DNA of 64,000 nucleotides from Oscillospiraceae bacterium (GTDB lineage Bacteria; Bacillota; Clostridia; Oscillospirales; CAG-272), in the NCBI GenBank assembly GCA_015065105.1, contig SVQZ01000007.1, positions 21,237-85,236 of the forward strand, given 5' to 3'. The translations under genes were made by a program, and so were the position numbers. Positions 9,237 through 17,395 of the stretch are shown here, one piece after another. The notes under the pieces are model-generated. The model saw only the letters and a list, made by a program, of their open reading frames with translations. It was not told where the DNA came from and searched no databases. Numbering within the stretch: the stretch's first letter is position 1; each line of letters begins with the position of its first letter.

Positions 9237-9793
9237 GCCTTCGGGGTCAGCTCGTCTAAACGTGCCTTTATCATTTTCATATCTGTAAGCATACCCTCTT
9301 TTTTGTGGGGGTCTCGGAGAAGAAGGGAAGGATGGTAAACGGCAGTCATTTCGAAATTACCCTTTTTGTACCACTTGCCGTGTTCCTTTAATATCTTAAA
9401 ATTGGGATCAATAAGTCTCATTGCCGATATTCTTCCGAGGCAAACTATTATTCTGGGTTTTATGAGTCTTATCTGATCACGCAGATATTCGATACACATA
9501 TCCTGCTCGGAGGGCAGGGGGTCGCGGTTCTTCGGAGGACGGCATTTAAGCATATTTGCTATGTAAACGTCATCGCGGGAGATTCCTACCGCATCAAGAT
9601 ACTTATCAAAGAGCTTCCCCGCTCTGCCAACGAAGGGAGTACCGGTAAGGTCCTCGTTTTCGCCGGGTGCTTCTCCTATGAACATAAGGTCGGCATTTTT
9701 GTTTCCGCATCCGAAAACGCAGTTCGTTCTGGTTTTGCAAAGCTCGCATTTTGTACATTCACTGCACTGCTTTTCAAGTTCTTCCCAAGTCAT
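9233..9793 (-). CDS. Family 4 uracil-DNA glycosylase
   Basis: 186 residues. It removes uracil from DNA to start base-excision repair. Seen: the N-terminal cysteine cluster (CSECTKCELCKTR) and the later KCRPPKNRDPLPSE..MC, which supply the 4Fe-4S ligands of this family; the catalytic-loop motif GEAPGENED; the motif HPSLLLRD near the C-terminus. Length is typical. AAAGGAA lies 6 bases upstream of the ATG. It starts 12 bp after the mecA stop, so the two probably share a transcript. Confidence 0.92.
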   Translation of the reverse strand: MTWEELEKQCSECTKCELCKTRTNCVFGCGNKNADLMFIGEAPGENEDLTGTPFVGRAGKLFDKYLDAVGISRDDVYIANMLKCRPPKNRDPLPSEQDMCIEYLRDQIRLIKPRIIVCLGRISAMRLIDPNFKILKEHGKWYKKGNFEMTAVYHPSLLLRDPHKKEGMLTDMKMIKARLDELTPKA

Positions 9794-9805
9794 TTTAAAT
9801 TCCTT

Positions 9806-10363
9806 TCAATATAGCGGAGAAAGCCTTTCTACCGCGTTGTTGATACATAACACATCGCAATACTCAAGGATGTGGTATATATAGCTTTTATTTTCCCGCC
9901 GTTCGGCGTATTCATTTATAAATTCGGTGCCGTTGACTGTATCAAGGATAAGATAATAATCGTTATCCTTGTGATACACCGAGGATCTTCCTATGTAATT
10001 CTTATGCTTGAGCACCGAGAGCACCTTAAGAAGGGAGTTTATAGAGCAAAAGACGTATATATTAACTGCACTGTGTGCGTTTTCCCTTATTTCAAGAAAG
10101 GCAGACGCGCTTTTGTCGGTGTTCAGCTTGGTTACAAACATTTCACAGCCTCCGCCCTTACCCTTGAAGAGCTGGACGCTGATTTTTGAATTTGCCGCAT
10201 CAAAGCCGGTTCTGTGCTTGACATCGTCGAGTATGCTCCAGAAAGCTCTTCTTGTTTCGGTCTTATCGTAATCTACCGAATCAATATTAAGAGAGTATTT
10301 TTCCATATCTTTATCCGACAGCATTATTTTCAGTTTACTGTCACCGATTATGATCAATTCCAT
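9806..10363 (-). CDS. mecA: MecA-family adaptor protein
   Basis: 185 residues resembling MecA, the adaptor that brings substrates to the ClpC protease and restrains competence and stress factors. The N-terminal domain (MELIIIGDSKLKIMLSDKDM, with the acid-rich SVDYDKTETRRAFWSILDDV) and the C-terminal domain (LEIRENAHSAVNIYVFCSIN, then YYLILD) are both present, joined by a short linker. Length is slightly under that of Bacillus MecA. GAGGAAG precedes the ATG. First gene of a likely two-gene unit with the glycosylase. Confidence 0.85.
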   Translation of the reverse strand: MELIIIGDSKLKIMLSDKDMEKYSLNIDSVDYDKTETRRAFWSILDDVKHRTGFDAANSKISVQLFKGKGGGCEMFVTKLNTDKSASAFLEIRENAHSAVNIYVFCSINSLLKVLSVLKHKNYIGRSSVYHKDNDYYLILDTVNGTEFINEYAERRENKSYIYHILEYCDVLCINNAVERLSPLY

Positions 10364-10384
10364 TTCACCACTTCCTCTGCTATT

Positions 10385-10413
10385 ATTATAAGCGCAAAAG
10401 TGTAAAAATGTAA
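10385..10413 (-). promoter_or_regulatory. Promoter of mecA-udg unit
   Basis: Minus strand: TTACAT, 17-bp spacer, TATAAT, ending about 22 bp before the mecA ATG. Confidence 0.65.
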
Positions 10414-10431
10414 CCCCAAAAAATATGGAAA

Positions 10432-11667
10432 TCAGTATATTTCTTTAAAGACCGCACAGATATCCTCGGTATTTTTACTTATTTCGGAATATCCGTAGAA
10501 AGCGGAGCCGATATAGCTTTTCTTTGTACGTGCATACTCGATCTGATCGCGGATCTCCTTGCTTGTCTGCCATGCGGGTATCTTATACACCGCATGAGAT
10601 ATTATAAGAGGTATATCGGTACCGCTAAGCTGCTTGTCCCACCAGTCTGCGAGCTCACCGTAGGGAGCGGTGCTATGCTCAAATTCCCAATATATCTGAG
10701 GTGCGATAAAATCTATATACCCGCCCTCTATCCATGCAAGGGCGTCGCAGTAGATTGCATCGTAAGCGCTTAAACCCTTTGTGGCAGAGCCGCCGTTTGA
10801 ACCGTCGTTATTCCGCCATATTCCGAAGGGTGAAATACCGAAATAGCATTTGCCGTTAATGGCGGTATAGGATTCCTTAATAAGTGAGTTTACGTTTGAT
10901 CTCCGCCATTGGTCAAGGGGAAGCGAGTTTCCGTGCTTTATGTATGAGATGCTGTCATCAAATACCATGTTCTCGACGGGATAGGGATAAAAATAATCGT
11001 CGAAAACAATGGCATCAACGGGATAATTCTCAGCAATTTCACGGACCCCTGCCGTGATAAGCTCTCTGACCTCTGGGTTTCCCGGGTCATAGTATAAAGC
11101 CCCGTTGTAGCTGACCGTATATTCCGGGTTTGATCTTGCGGGGTTGCTTTCTGCCAAGACCGAAGTATTCGTTCCGCTTGTGGTGACTCTCAAGGGATTT
11201 ACCCATGCACAGACGGCGATTCCCTTATCGTGGGAGCTTTGTATAAGATAATCAAGAATGTCTGTATCTTCGGGAAAAGCCTGCCCTTGTTTTTTTACAA
11301 GATAAGACGAGGAAGGGAATATATCTGATTTATACAGAGCATCCGATGCGGGGCGCACCTGGAATACTATGGTATTCATGGAATTCCTTTTTGCCGTTTC
11401 GATTATCGAGTTTATCTCTTTTTTCAGCTCGTCCGAACTCAGGTCATTTGAGGAAGGAAAGTTTATATTGGAAACCGAAGCTACCCAAAGAGCCCGTATC
11501 TCCTTGTCTTTTTCGAGTATCTCGGATATTAAATTCGTTTCACTCTCGATCTTGTCCTGCTTGAAAATACAGGCAAGACCGAACAACGTTACGCTCGTAA
11601 CGCAGATGAAGGCAAAAACCGTAAGTAATACGTTTAATTTCCGTGAATCGAAGCTTCTCTGATCCAT
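10432..11667 (-). CDS. GHL10-family (YngK-like) glycosyl hydrolase, membrane-anchored
   Basis: 411 residues. An N-terminal membrane segment (LLTVFAFICVTSVTLFGLAC) is followed by a GHL10/DUF187 TIM barrel: EIRALWVASVSNINFPSS, then NTIVFQVRPASDALYKS, then AVCAWVNPLR, then DAIVFDDYFYPYP, then IDFIAPQIYWEF. These are hallmark strands of the family, whose members are thought to act on cell-wall or other polysaccharides. GAGG lies 8 bases before the ATG. It has its own promoter and stands divergent to the LRR-SLH gene. Confidence 0.85.
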   Translation of the reverse strand: MDQRSFDSRKLNVLLTVFAFICVTSVTLFGLACIFKQDKIESETNLISEILEKDKEIRALWVASVSNINFPSSNDLSSDELKKEINSIIETAKRNSMNTIVFQVRPASDALYKSDIFPSSSYLVKKQGQAFPEDTDILDYLIQSSHDKGIAVCAWVNPLRVTTSGTNTSVLAESNPARSNPEYTVSYNGALYYDPGNPEVRELITAGVREIAENYPVDAIVFDDYFYPYPVENMVFDDSISYIKHGNSLPLDQWRRSNVNSLIKESYTAINGKCYFGISPFGIWRNNDGSNGGSATKGLSAYDAIYCDALAWIEGGYIDFIAPQIYWEFEHSTAPYGELADWWDKQLSGTDIPLIISHAVYKIPAWQTSKEIRDQIEYARTKKSYIGSAFYGYSEISKNTEDICAVFKEIY

Positions 11668-11685
11668 TTTTAAACCTCGTTATTT

Positions 11686-11714
11686 AGAATATCATATTTT
11701 TTTCCTTTATGCAA
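11686..11714 (-). promoter_or_regulatory. Promoter of GHL10 gene
   Basis: Minus strand: TTGCAT, 17-bp spacer, TATTCT, about 19 bp upstream of the ATG. Confidence 0.6.
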
Positions 11715-11979
11715 GGGGATAGTTCATTTATATTACGGGTTTTATTCTATTATTCGTTTTGCTAACAGTAAAACGTATCGACTTCAACTTTAATGAAAAA
11801 GTATTGAGTTAATTGTTGAGCAAATATATCGGCAAACAGAATAAACATGAGATAACCTTTAATTTAAGGAACATTATTGATGTATTCCTTGGGTCGGATC
11901 CGATATTTTACAAATGATTATGATCTTAGATATAAATAACTAAGAGGCATTGGGACACAATCGACATTATATGACTCTA
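11715..11979. other. Intergenic region without a recognisable gene
   Basis: AT-rich gap between divergent promoters. A start-less reading frame of about 34 codons near 11815-11919 has no binding site and no recognised relative. No clear hairpin or repeat was seen. Confidence 0.5.
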
Positions 11980-12008
11980 TTGACATAGCTTTCGGAATAT
12001 GTTATAAT
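11980..12008 (+). promoter_or_regulatory. Perfect consensus sigma-A promoter of LRR-SLH gene
   Basis: TTGACA, 17-bp spacer, TATAAT: both hexamers match the consensus exactly at the ideal spacing. The 5' leader to the ATG is about 28 nt. Confidence 0.9.
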
Positions 12009-12042
12009 AAACGTGAAAACCAATTAACAAATGGAGGATATT

Positions 12043-13920
12043 ATGAAGTATTTTAAAAAGACAATGACATTCTTTCTGATTTTTGCTGTTTTGATACCTT
12101 TTTTGGTGCTTCAAACAAATGCGTATGTTGAAACGGGAAAATGCGGAAAGAATTTAACGTGGACATATTACTCGGATATCTGTACGCTCGTTGTTTCCGG
12201 AAAAGGAGATATGATAAGCAGCTCGGGTGACGATATAGTGACTCCATGGTACGGATATAGAAGTATTAAAACCTTGATTATAGAAGAGGGTGTAACCAGT
12301 ATAGGCGGAGCTTCTTTTTATTTGTGTCATCAGCTGGTCGATGTTTATTTGCCAAAATCTCTGAAAGAAATAGGTACAAATGCTTTTGCCGAATGTTATA
12401 AATTGGAAAACGTATATATTCCCGATCTTGAAACATGGTGTAACATTGAGTTAATGGACAACAGCTCTAATATTTTGGGAATGGCGTCAAACGTATATCT
12501 TAACGGTGAACCTATAGAAAAAGACGTTAAAATTCCTTATGGTGTTAAAAAGTTGAGAAACTTTGCCTTTTGGAATTGTAAATTTATAGAAAGTGTAACT
12601 ATACCGGAAAGTGTAAATTCTATAGGATGGTCAACTTTTGCAAATTGTGACAATTTGGTAAGTGTTAAAATACCCGGTAGTGTAGAGTTTTTGGACTGGC
12701 ATGCTTTTTCCGGATGCGATAATCTGGAAGAGGTGATTATTTCGGATGGTGTAAAAACTATTAGTGATCAAGCTTTCCAAAATTGTGTGAAAATAAAAAC
12801 GCTTGATATCCCCGATTCTGTTACAAGGCTCGGTACTTATGCGTTTTCTAATTGTACCGATTTAGAAAGTGTTACGATAGGTAAAGGTATAACCGAAATA
12901 TCCGATAATTGTTTTTCGGATTGTATAAATCTGTCTGACGTTACTATTTCTGATAATGTTTTAAGTATCGGTAACGGCTCTTTCGGTAATTGTACTTCAT
13001 TGAAGAGCTTAACGATAGGTGAAAACGTAAAGGTAATAGGTGATAGGGCTTTTTCCGGATGCGATAATTTAACTATAAGATGTTATGAGGATTCTGTTGC
13101 GCATCAATTTGCCAAGAAGAAAAAAATTCCTTTTGAAATTTTATGTAAACATATTTTCAATAATTATATCGTTAAAAAAGAAATATCTTGTACCGAAGAC
13201 GGTATAAAAATTGCTGTTTGCGATAACGGTTGCGGAGAATCTGATATCATAATTGAAAAAGCATTTGGCCATAGCTTTAACATCTACGAAACCGACGATA
13301 ATAATTTAACAAAAACATCACAGTGTGATAACTGCAATGCAATCCATACTATACCCGCAAATGCTATTCTTTTTAATGATGTAAAGTATTCGGATTGGTA
13401 TGCCGAGGGTGTTTATTATTGTTCAAGCGAAAATTATATTTTGGGTGTTGGTAATAATACTTTCAAACCAAGCGGAATACTTACAAGAGAGCAGTTTGTT
13501 GTAATTCTTGCAAGAGTTGCAGGCGCTGATCTCGAACAATATACAGATACGGTATTTGTCGATGTAAAAATGGATTCATGGTACGGTCCTTCTATTGGCT
13601 GGGCGTATGAGAATGGTTATGTAAACGGCGTTGGTAACAACAGGTTTGGCGTTGGACAAAATATAAGCCGTGAGGGACTTGTAACACTTTTCTATAGATT
13701 TGCAGAAAAGAACGGTGTTGACGTAAGCGATCGATTTGATATGAGCGGATATGAAGATCAAGCAAATATAAGTTCTTGGGCACACGAAGCATGTGCATGG
13801 GCCGTAAACGTCAAACTACTTAGTTCTACAAATGCGAACGTGTTAGTTCTTTCCCCCAAGATGACAGTAACCAGAGCTCAGGTTGCAAAAATATTTATGA
13901 GTTACGATCAAATTAAATAA
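12043..13920 (+). CDS. BspA-type LRR surface protein with three SLH domains
   Basis: 625 residues from the ATG at 12043, 5 bases after GGAGGAT (the in-frame ATG at 12031 overlaps that site). Order: signal peptide ending near TNAYVET; a small domain of the type GKCGKNLTWTYY..LVVSGKGDM; about nine LRR_5 repeats (pattern IPxSVxxIGxxAFxxCxxL) to near residue 345; a Cys-rich linker with CDNCNAIHTI; three SLH domains (about 450-620), e.g. DVKYSDWYAEGVYY..GVGNNTFKPSG. SLH domains bind pyruvylated cell-wall polymer, so this is a surface protein, possibly adhesive. Single gene between strong promoter and terminator. Confidence 0.9.
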   Translation: MKYFKKTMTFFLIFAVLIPFLVLQTNAYVETGKCGKNLTWTYYSDICTLVVSGKGDMISSSGDDIVTPWYGYRSIKTLIIEEGVTSIGGASFYLCHQLVDVYLPKSLKEIGTNAFAECYKLENVYIPDLETWCNIELMDNSSNILGMASNVYLNGEPIEKDVKIPYGVKKLRNFAFWNCKFIESVTIPESVNSIGWSTFANCDNLVSVKIPGSVEFLDWHAFSGCDNLEEVIISDGVKTISDQAFQNCVKIKTLDIPDSVTRLGTYAFSNCTDLESVTIGKGITEISDNCFSDCINLSDVTISDNVLSIGNGSFGNCTSLKSLTIGENVKVIGDRAFSGCDNLTIRCYEDSVAHQFAKKKKIPFEILCKHIFNNYIVKKEISCTEDGIKIAVCDNGCGESDIIIEKAFGHSFNIYETDDNNLTKTSQCDNCNAIHTIPANAILFNDVKYSDWYAEGVYYCSSENYILGVGNNTFKPSGILTREQFVVILARVAGADLEQYTDTVFVDVKMDSWYGPSIGWAYENGYVNGVGNNRFGVGQNISREGLVTLFYRFAEKNGVDVSDRFDMSGYEDQANISSWAHEACAWAVNVKLLSSTNANVLVLSPKMTVTRAQVAKIFMSYDQIK

Positions 13921-13933
13921 ATTATTAAAGGAT

Positions 13934-13969
13934 AATCACGTCATAGGTTTTGGCTATGGCGTGATTTTT
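13934..13969 (+). terminator. Rho-independent terminator
   Basis: 13-bp stem AATCACGTCATAG / CTATGGCGTGATT (one G-U pair) followed by T5. Confidence 0.85.
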
Positions 13970-14033
13970 ATATTTTAAAATGAAATATCTTTAACTTTAG
14001 AGTTTAAAATATCAATGAATAGTTTATAACACC

Positions 14034-14063
14034 TTGACATCTATATATTAAATATATTATAAT
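14034..14063 (+). promoter_or_regulatory. Promoter of the GH116 gene cluster
   Basis: TTGACA, 18-bp spacer, TATAAT, 42 bp upstream of the GH116 start codon. It probably drives the deacetylase and rhamnosidase genes too. Confidence 0.8.
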
Positions 14064-14104
14064 ATACTATGTATAAATATATTCGTTTCAAGGAGAATCA
14101 AACT

Positions 14105-16666
14105 ATGAAATACAAGGGCATGGCCACAAGAGAAATTGCATTCCCCATAGGCGGTATCGGTTCGGGATGTATAAGTCTGGCAGGCTACGGACGTCTCGTT
14201 GACTGGGAAATTTACAATAGACCCGCAAAGGAAACCGAGAACTTCTACACCCACTTTGCAGTTAAGGCTGAATGTGAGGGTAAGATAGTTGACACAAGAA
14301 TTTTACAGGGTGACTATCTTAAGAGCTATATGGGCCCCACAATAAAGGGTGACTATATGGGTTACGGACACGGTCCCACGACCTATACCATGGCGGCTAT
14401 GCCTCACTTTGAGGATACCGAATTCAACGGCGAATTTCCCTTTGCCGAAATGAGCTTTAAGGACAGACATTTCCCCGGTGACGTTAAGCTCACCGCATTC
14501 AACCCCTTTATTCCCCTGAACGAGGATGATTCCTCTATTCCTGCGGCGTTCTTTGAGGTTGAGTTTACTAACTACACAGGTAAGGTTATGACATATACCG
14601 CGGCTTTTTCCTGCAAGAATCCCCACAAGGAAAAGGCGATGAACAAATATACCCGCGAGGGCGATATTTCAAGAATCTATATGTATTCGGACGAACTCGG
14701 CGAAGACGAGATAGGCTATTATGATATGACCATCGCTACCGACTGCCCCGATCTTTCCTATCAGGAAATGTGGTACAGAGCAGGCTGGAAGGATGACGTT
14801 ATTACATACTGGCGCCAGTTTAACGAACAGAGCAAATTCGAGAACCGTGTTTATACCGACTACAGTGAGCGTGGCGGCGATCACTCTACCCTTGCTCCCT
14901 ATGTAACACTTCAGCCCGGTGAAACGAAGAAGATAAGATTTATCCTTTCCTGGAACGTTCCCAACAACTACAACTACTGGACACCTTATAAGGTTGAGAA
15001 GGACGGTAAAGAGGTTGACTTCACTTGGAAGAACTACTATGCAAAGCTTTTCAAGAACTCCGAGGCCTCCGCTCTCTATTCCTTTAAGAATTGGGACAGA
15101 CTTTACGGCGACACTCTCCGCTTTAAGAACGAGTTCTTCTCCCAGACCCTTCCCGGTAAGATAAAGGACGCGATTGCAACCGCAATAAGTGTTCTTAAAT
15201 CTCCCACGGTATGGCGTCTTGAAGACGGTTCTCTCTACGGTTGGGAAGGCTGTCTTGAGCACGTCGGTGCGTGTGAGGGTTCTTGTACTCACGTATGGAG
15301 CTACGCTTATGCTCTCTGCTTCCTCTTCCCCCGTCTTGAAAGATCTATGAGAGACCTTGACTATAAATACAACTATAAGCCCGGCGGTAAGATGGAGTTC
15401 CGTATGGCGCTTCCTCTCGGACGTCCTGACTACGTGCCCTTCCATGCTTGTGTTGACGGACAGATGGCAGGTGTATTCAAGACCTACCGTGACTGGAAGA
15501 TCTGCGGTGACGATGAGTGGCTTAAGAAAAACTGGGAAAGAGTAAAGGGCGCCCTTGCTTATGCTTGGGACGAATCAAACGAGGAGTATTGGGACAGAAA
15601 TAAGGACGGTATCCTTGAGGGACGTCAGCACAATACCCTTGATACAGAGCTCTTCTCCGCGTCCTCATGGCTTGAGGGCTACTACCTCTTAGCACTTAAG
15701 GCTGCTTCGGTTATGGCTGATTACTTAGGCGAAACAGAGCAGGCTGACGAATACAGAGCATTATATGCAAACGGTAAGAAGTACCTTGAAGAAAACCTCT
15801 TCAACGGTAAGTATTATTATCAGAAGATAGACCTCGGTGATTACAGCCTTGTTGAGCCCTTTGACGATGCGGCAGGTGTATGGAACGAGGAAGTTAACGA
15901 AATCAAATATCAGATCGGTGAGGGCTCTGAGATCGACCAGGTAGGCGCTCAGTGGCACTCCGACATTATCGGTCTCGGTGATATATTCGACAAGGAAAGA
16001 GTAAAGTCTGCAGTTGACTTTATGTATCACCACAACTTCAAACAGTCTATGCGCGAGCATACCAACATCTGGAGAATCTACTGCTTAAATGACGAAAAGG
16101 GTGCGGTTATCTGCGATTATCCCGAGGGCGCACGCAAGCCCGCAGTTCCTTTGGCATATGCTGAGGAAACGATGCACGCGTTTGAGTATATGCTTGCGGC
16201 ACAGCTTATCTCCGCTGGCTTTATCGATAAGGGTCTTGAGGTTATCGACGGTGTGCGCGACCGTTATGACGGTACTATGCGTAATCCCTTTAACGAAATG
16301 GAATGCGGCAACCACTATTCAAGAAATATGTGTACCTTCTCCTACATTCCGATCCTTTCCGGCTTTGAATTTGATATGCCCCACGGTATGATAGGCTTCA
16401 AACCCATGCTTTCAGGCTATTTCAAGGCTATCTGGTCTCTTGACTGCGGATGGGGCAACGTTGAATGCAACGAGGGTGAGATCACCGTTAACATGATCTC
16501 CGGTGCACTTAAGCTTGACGAGCTCCGCGTACCCTTTGAAAATGCAGTTAAGGTCGTAGTTGACGGTACCGAGCTTTCTCCCGATGCTTACAGAGTAGAG
16601 GGCAGAAGCGTATTCTTCGGTACAAAGACAGAAATCACAAAGAACGTAAAGGTTTTCGGTGCATAA
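14105..16666 (+). CDS. GH116 family glycoside hydrolase (GBA2-like)
   Basis: 853 residues. The ATG at 14105 is chosen because AAGGAG lies 8-9 bases upstream; the in-frame ATG at 14069 sits only 6 bases past the -10 box. The N-terminal beta-sandwich starts REIAFPIGGIGSGCISLAG, the hallmark of the GBA2 N-domain, and is followed by an (alpha/alpha)6 catalytic region. CEGSCTHVWSYAYAL resembles the nucleophile region and IDQVGAQWHSD the acid/base region of GH116 enzymes. Family members are beta-glucosidases, beta-xylosidases, glucosylceramidases or N-acetylglucosaminidases, so the substrate is open. No signal peptide; predicted cytoplasmic. First gene of a glycan cluster. Confidence 0.88.
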   Translation: MKYKGMATREIAFPIGGIGSGCISLAGYGRLVDWEIYNRPAKETENFYTHFAVKAECEGKIVDTRILQGDYLKSYMGPTIKGDYMGYGHGPTTYTMAAMPHFEDTEFNGEFPFAEMSFKDRHFPGDVKLTAFNPFIPLNEDDSSIPAAFFEVEFTNYTGKVMTYTAAFSCKNPHKEKAMNKYTREGDISRIYMYSDELGEDEIGYYDMTIATDCPDLSYQEMWYRAGWKDDVITYWRQFNEQSKFENRVYTDYSERGGDHSTLAPYVTLQPGETKKIRFILSWNVPNNYNYWTPYKVEKDGKEVDFTWKNYYAKLFKNSEASALYSFKNWDRLYGDTLRFKNEFFSQTLPGKIKDAIATAISVLKSPTVWRLEDGSLYGWEGCLEHVGACEGSCTHVWSYAYALCFLFPRLERSMRDLDYKYNYKPGGKMEFRMALPLGRPDYVPFHACVDGQMAGVFKTYRDWKICGDDEWLKKNWERVKGALAYAWDESNEEYWDRNKDGILEGRQHNTLDTELFSASSWLEGYYLLALKAASVMADYLGETEQADEYRALYANGKKYLEENLFNGKYYYQKIDLGDYSLVEPFDDAAGVWNEEVNEIKYQIGEGSEIDQVGAQWHSDIIGLGDIFDKERVKSAVDFMYHHNFKQSMREHTNIWRIYCLNDEKGAVICDYPEGARKPAVPLAYAEETMHAFEYMLAAQLISAGFIDKGLEVIDGVRDRYDGTMRNPFNEMECGNHYSRNMCTFSYIPILSGFEFDMPHGMIGFKPMLSGYFKAIWSLDCGWGNVECNEGEITVNMISGALKLDELRVPFENAVKVVVDGTELSPDAYRVEGRSVFFGTKTEITKNVKVFGA

Positions 16667-16667
16667 A

Positions 16668-17393
16668 ATGTATATTCCGAGAAAATTTAAGAAAAGAGAA
16701 AAGCCTTATAAATTTTTGACCCTCAGCTTTGACGACGGAGTTAAGCAGGACGAGCGTTTTATAAAGATGCTCGACGAAAGAGGGATAAAATGCACCTTTA
16801 ATATTAATTCGGGTCTTTTCGGTAACGTGCACAATGCTCCCTATGAAGGGGGTGAGGTGCCCCACGATGAGGTTGAGGCAAAGGACGTGAACCGAATATA
16901 CCAAGATCACGAGGTTGCTGCACACACCCTTACCCACCCCCTGCTCAGTCATCTTACCGAGGAAGAGGTGATCAAGGAGGTCGGTGAGGATCAGAAAACT
17001 CTTGCAGAGCTTTCGGGTCAGGAGGTATTCGGTCTTGCATACCCCTTCGGACGTTGCTATACCGAGGAAACCATCCGTATAATCCTTGAAAACACACCGA
17101 TACGATATGCCCGTAATATCGCATCCCACCACGGCTTTGAAATGCCGGATAAATTTATGGAATGGCGTCCCTCCTGCCATTGGCGCGAGGAAAGCTGTAT
17201 AAAGCTGGCAAAGGATTTTATAGATCTCGACGCAAAAGAGGATTCGCTTTTCTACATATGGGGTCACAGCTATGAGTTCGATATGTATAACGGCTGGGAT
17301 GAGATAACCGAGCTTCTTGACCTTATAGCAGGGCATGACGATATTGAATACGTAACCAACGGTGAAATATATAAGTATATTACAGAGGAGTAA
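16668..17393 (+). CDS. Polysaccharide deacetylase (NodB/CE4-like)
   Basis: 241 residues from the ATG at 16668; a GTG at 16659, overlapping the GH116 stop, has slightly better spacing to AAAGG and would add three residues. Motif 1 is SFDDG (Asp22-Asp23), motif 2 is HTLTH (86-90), and AYPFGR follows, as in metal-dependent CE4 deacetylases. A C-terminal YIWGHSYEFD segment is common in this subfamily. No signal peptide or membrane segment, so a cytoplasmic role on imported acetylated sugars or oligosaccharides is more likely than wall editing. It sits tightly between GH116 and GH78 genes (1-2 bp gaps). Confidence 0.85.
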   Translation: MYIPRKFKKREKPYKFLTLSFDDGVKQDERFIKMLDERGIKCTFNINSGLFGNVHNAPYEGGEVPHDEVEAKDVNRIYQDHEVAAHTLTHPLLSHLTEEEVIKEVGEDQKTLAELSGQEVFGLAYPFGRCYTEETIRIILENTPIRYARNIASHHGFEMPDKFMEWRPSCHWREESCIKLAKDFIDLDAKEDSLFYIWGHSYEFDMYNGWDEITELLDLIAGHDDIEYVTNGEIYKYITEE

Positions 17394-17395
17394 TC

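Noticed and set aside
11815..11919. Start-less open frame of about 34 codons upstream of the LRR-SLH gene
   Set aside because: No start codon with a ribosome site, no recognised relative and no sign of a frameshifted partner.
14069..14104. Longer start of the GH116 gene at 14069
   Set aside because: It lies six bases after the -10 box and has no ribosome site, whereas the ATG at 14105 has AAGGAG at good spacing.
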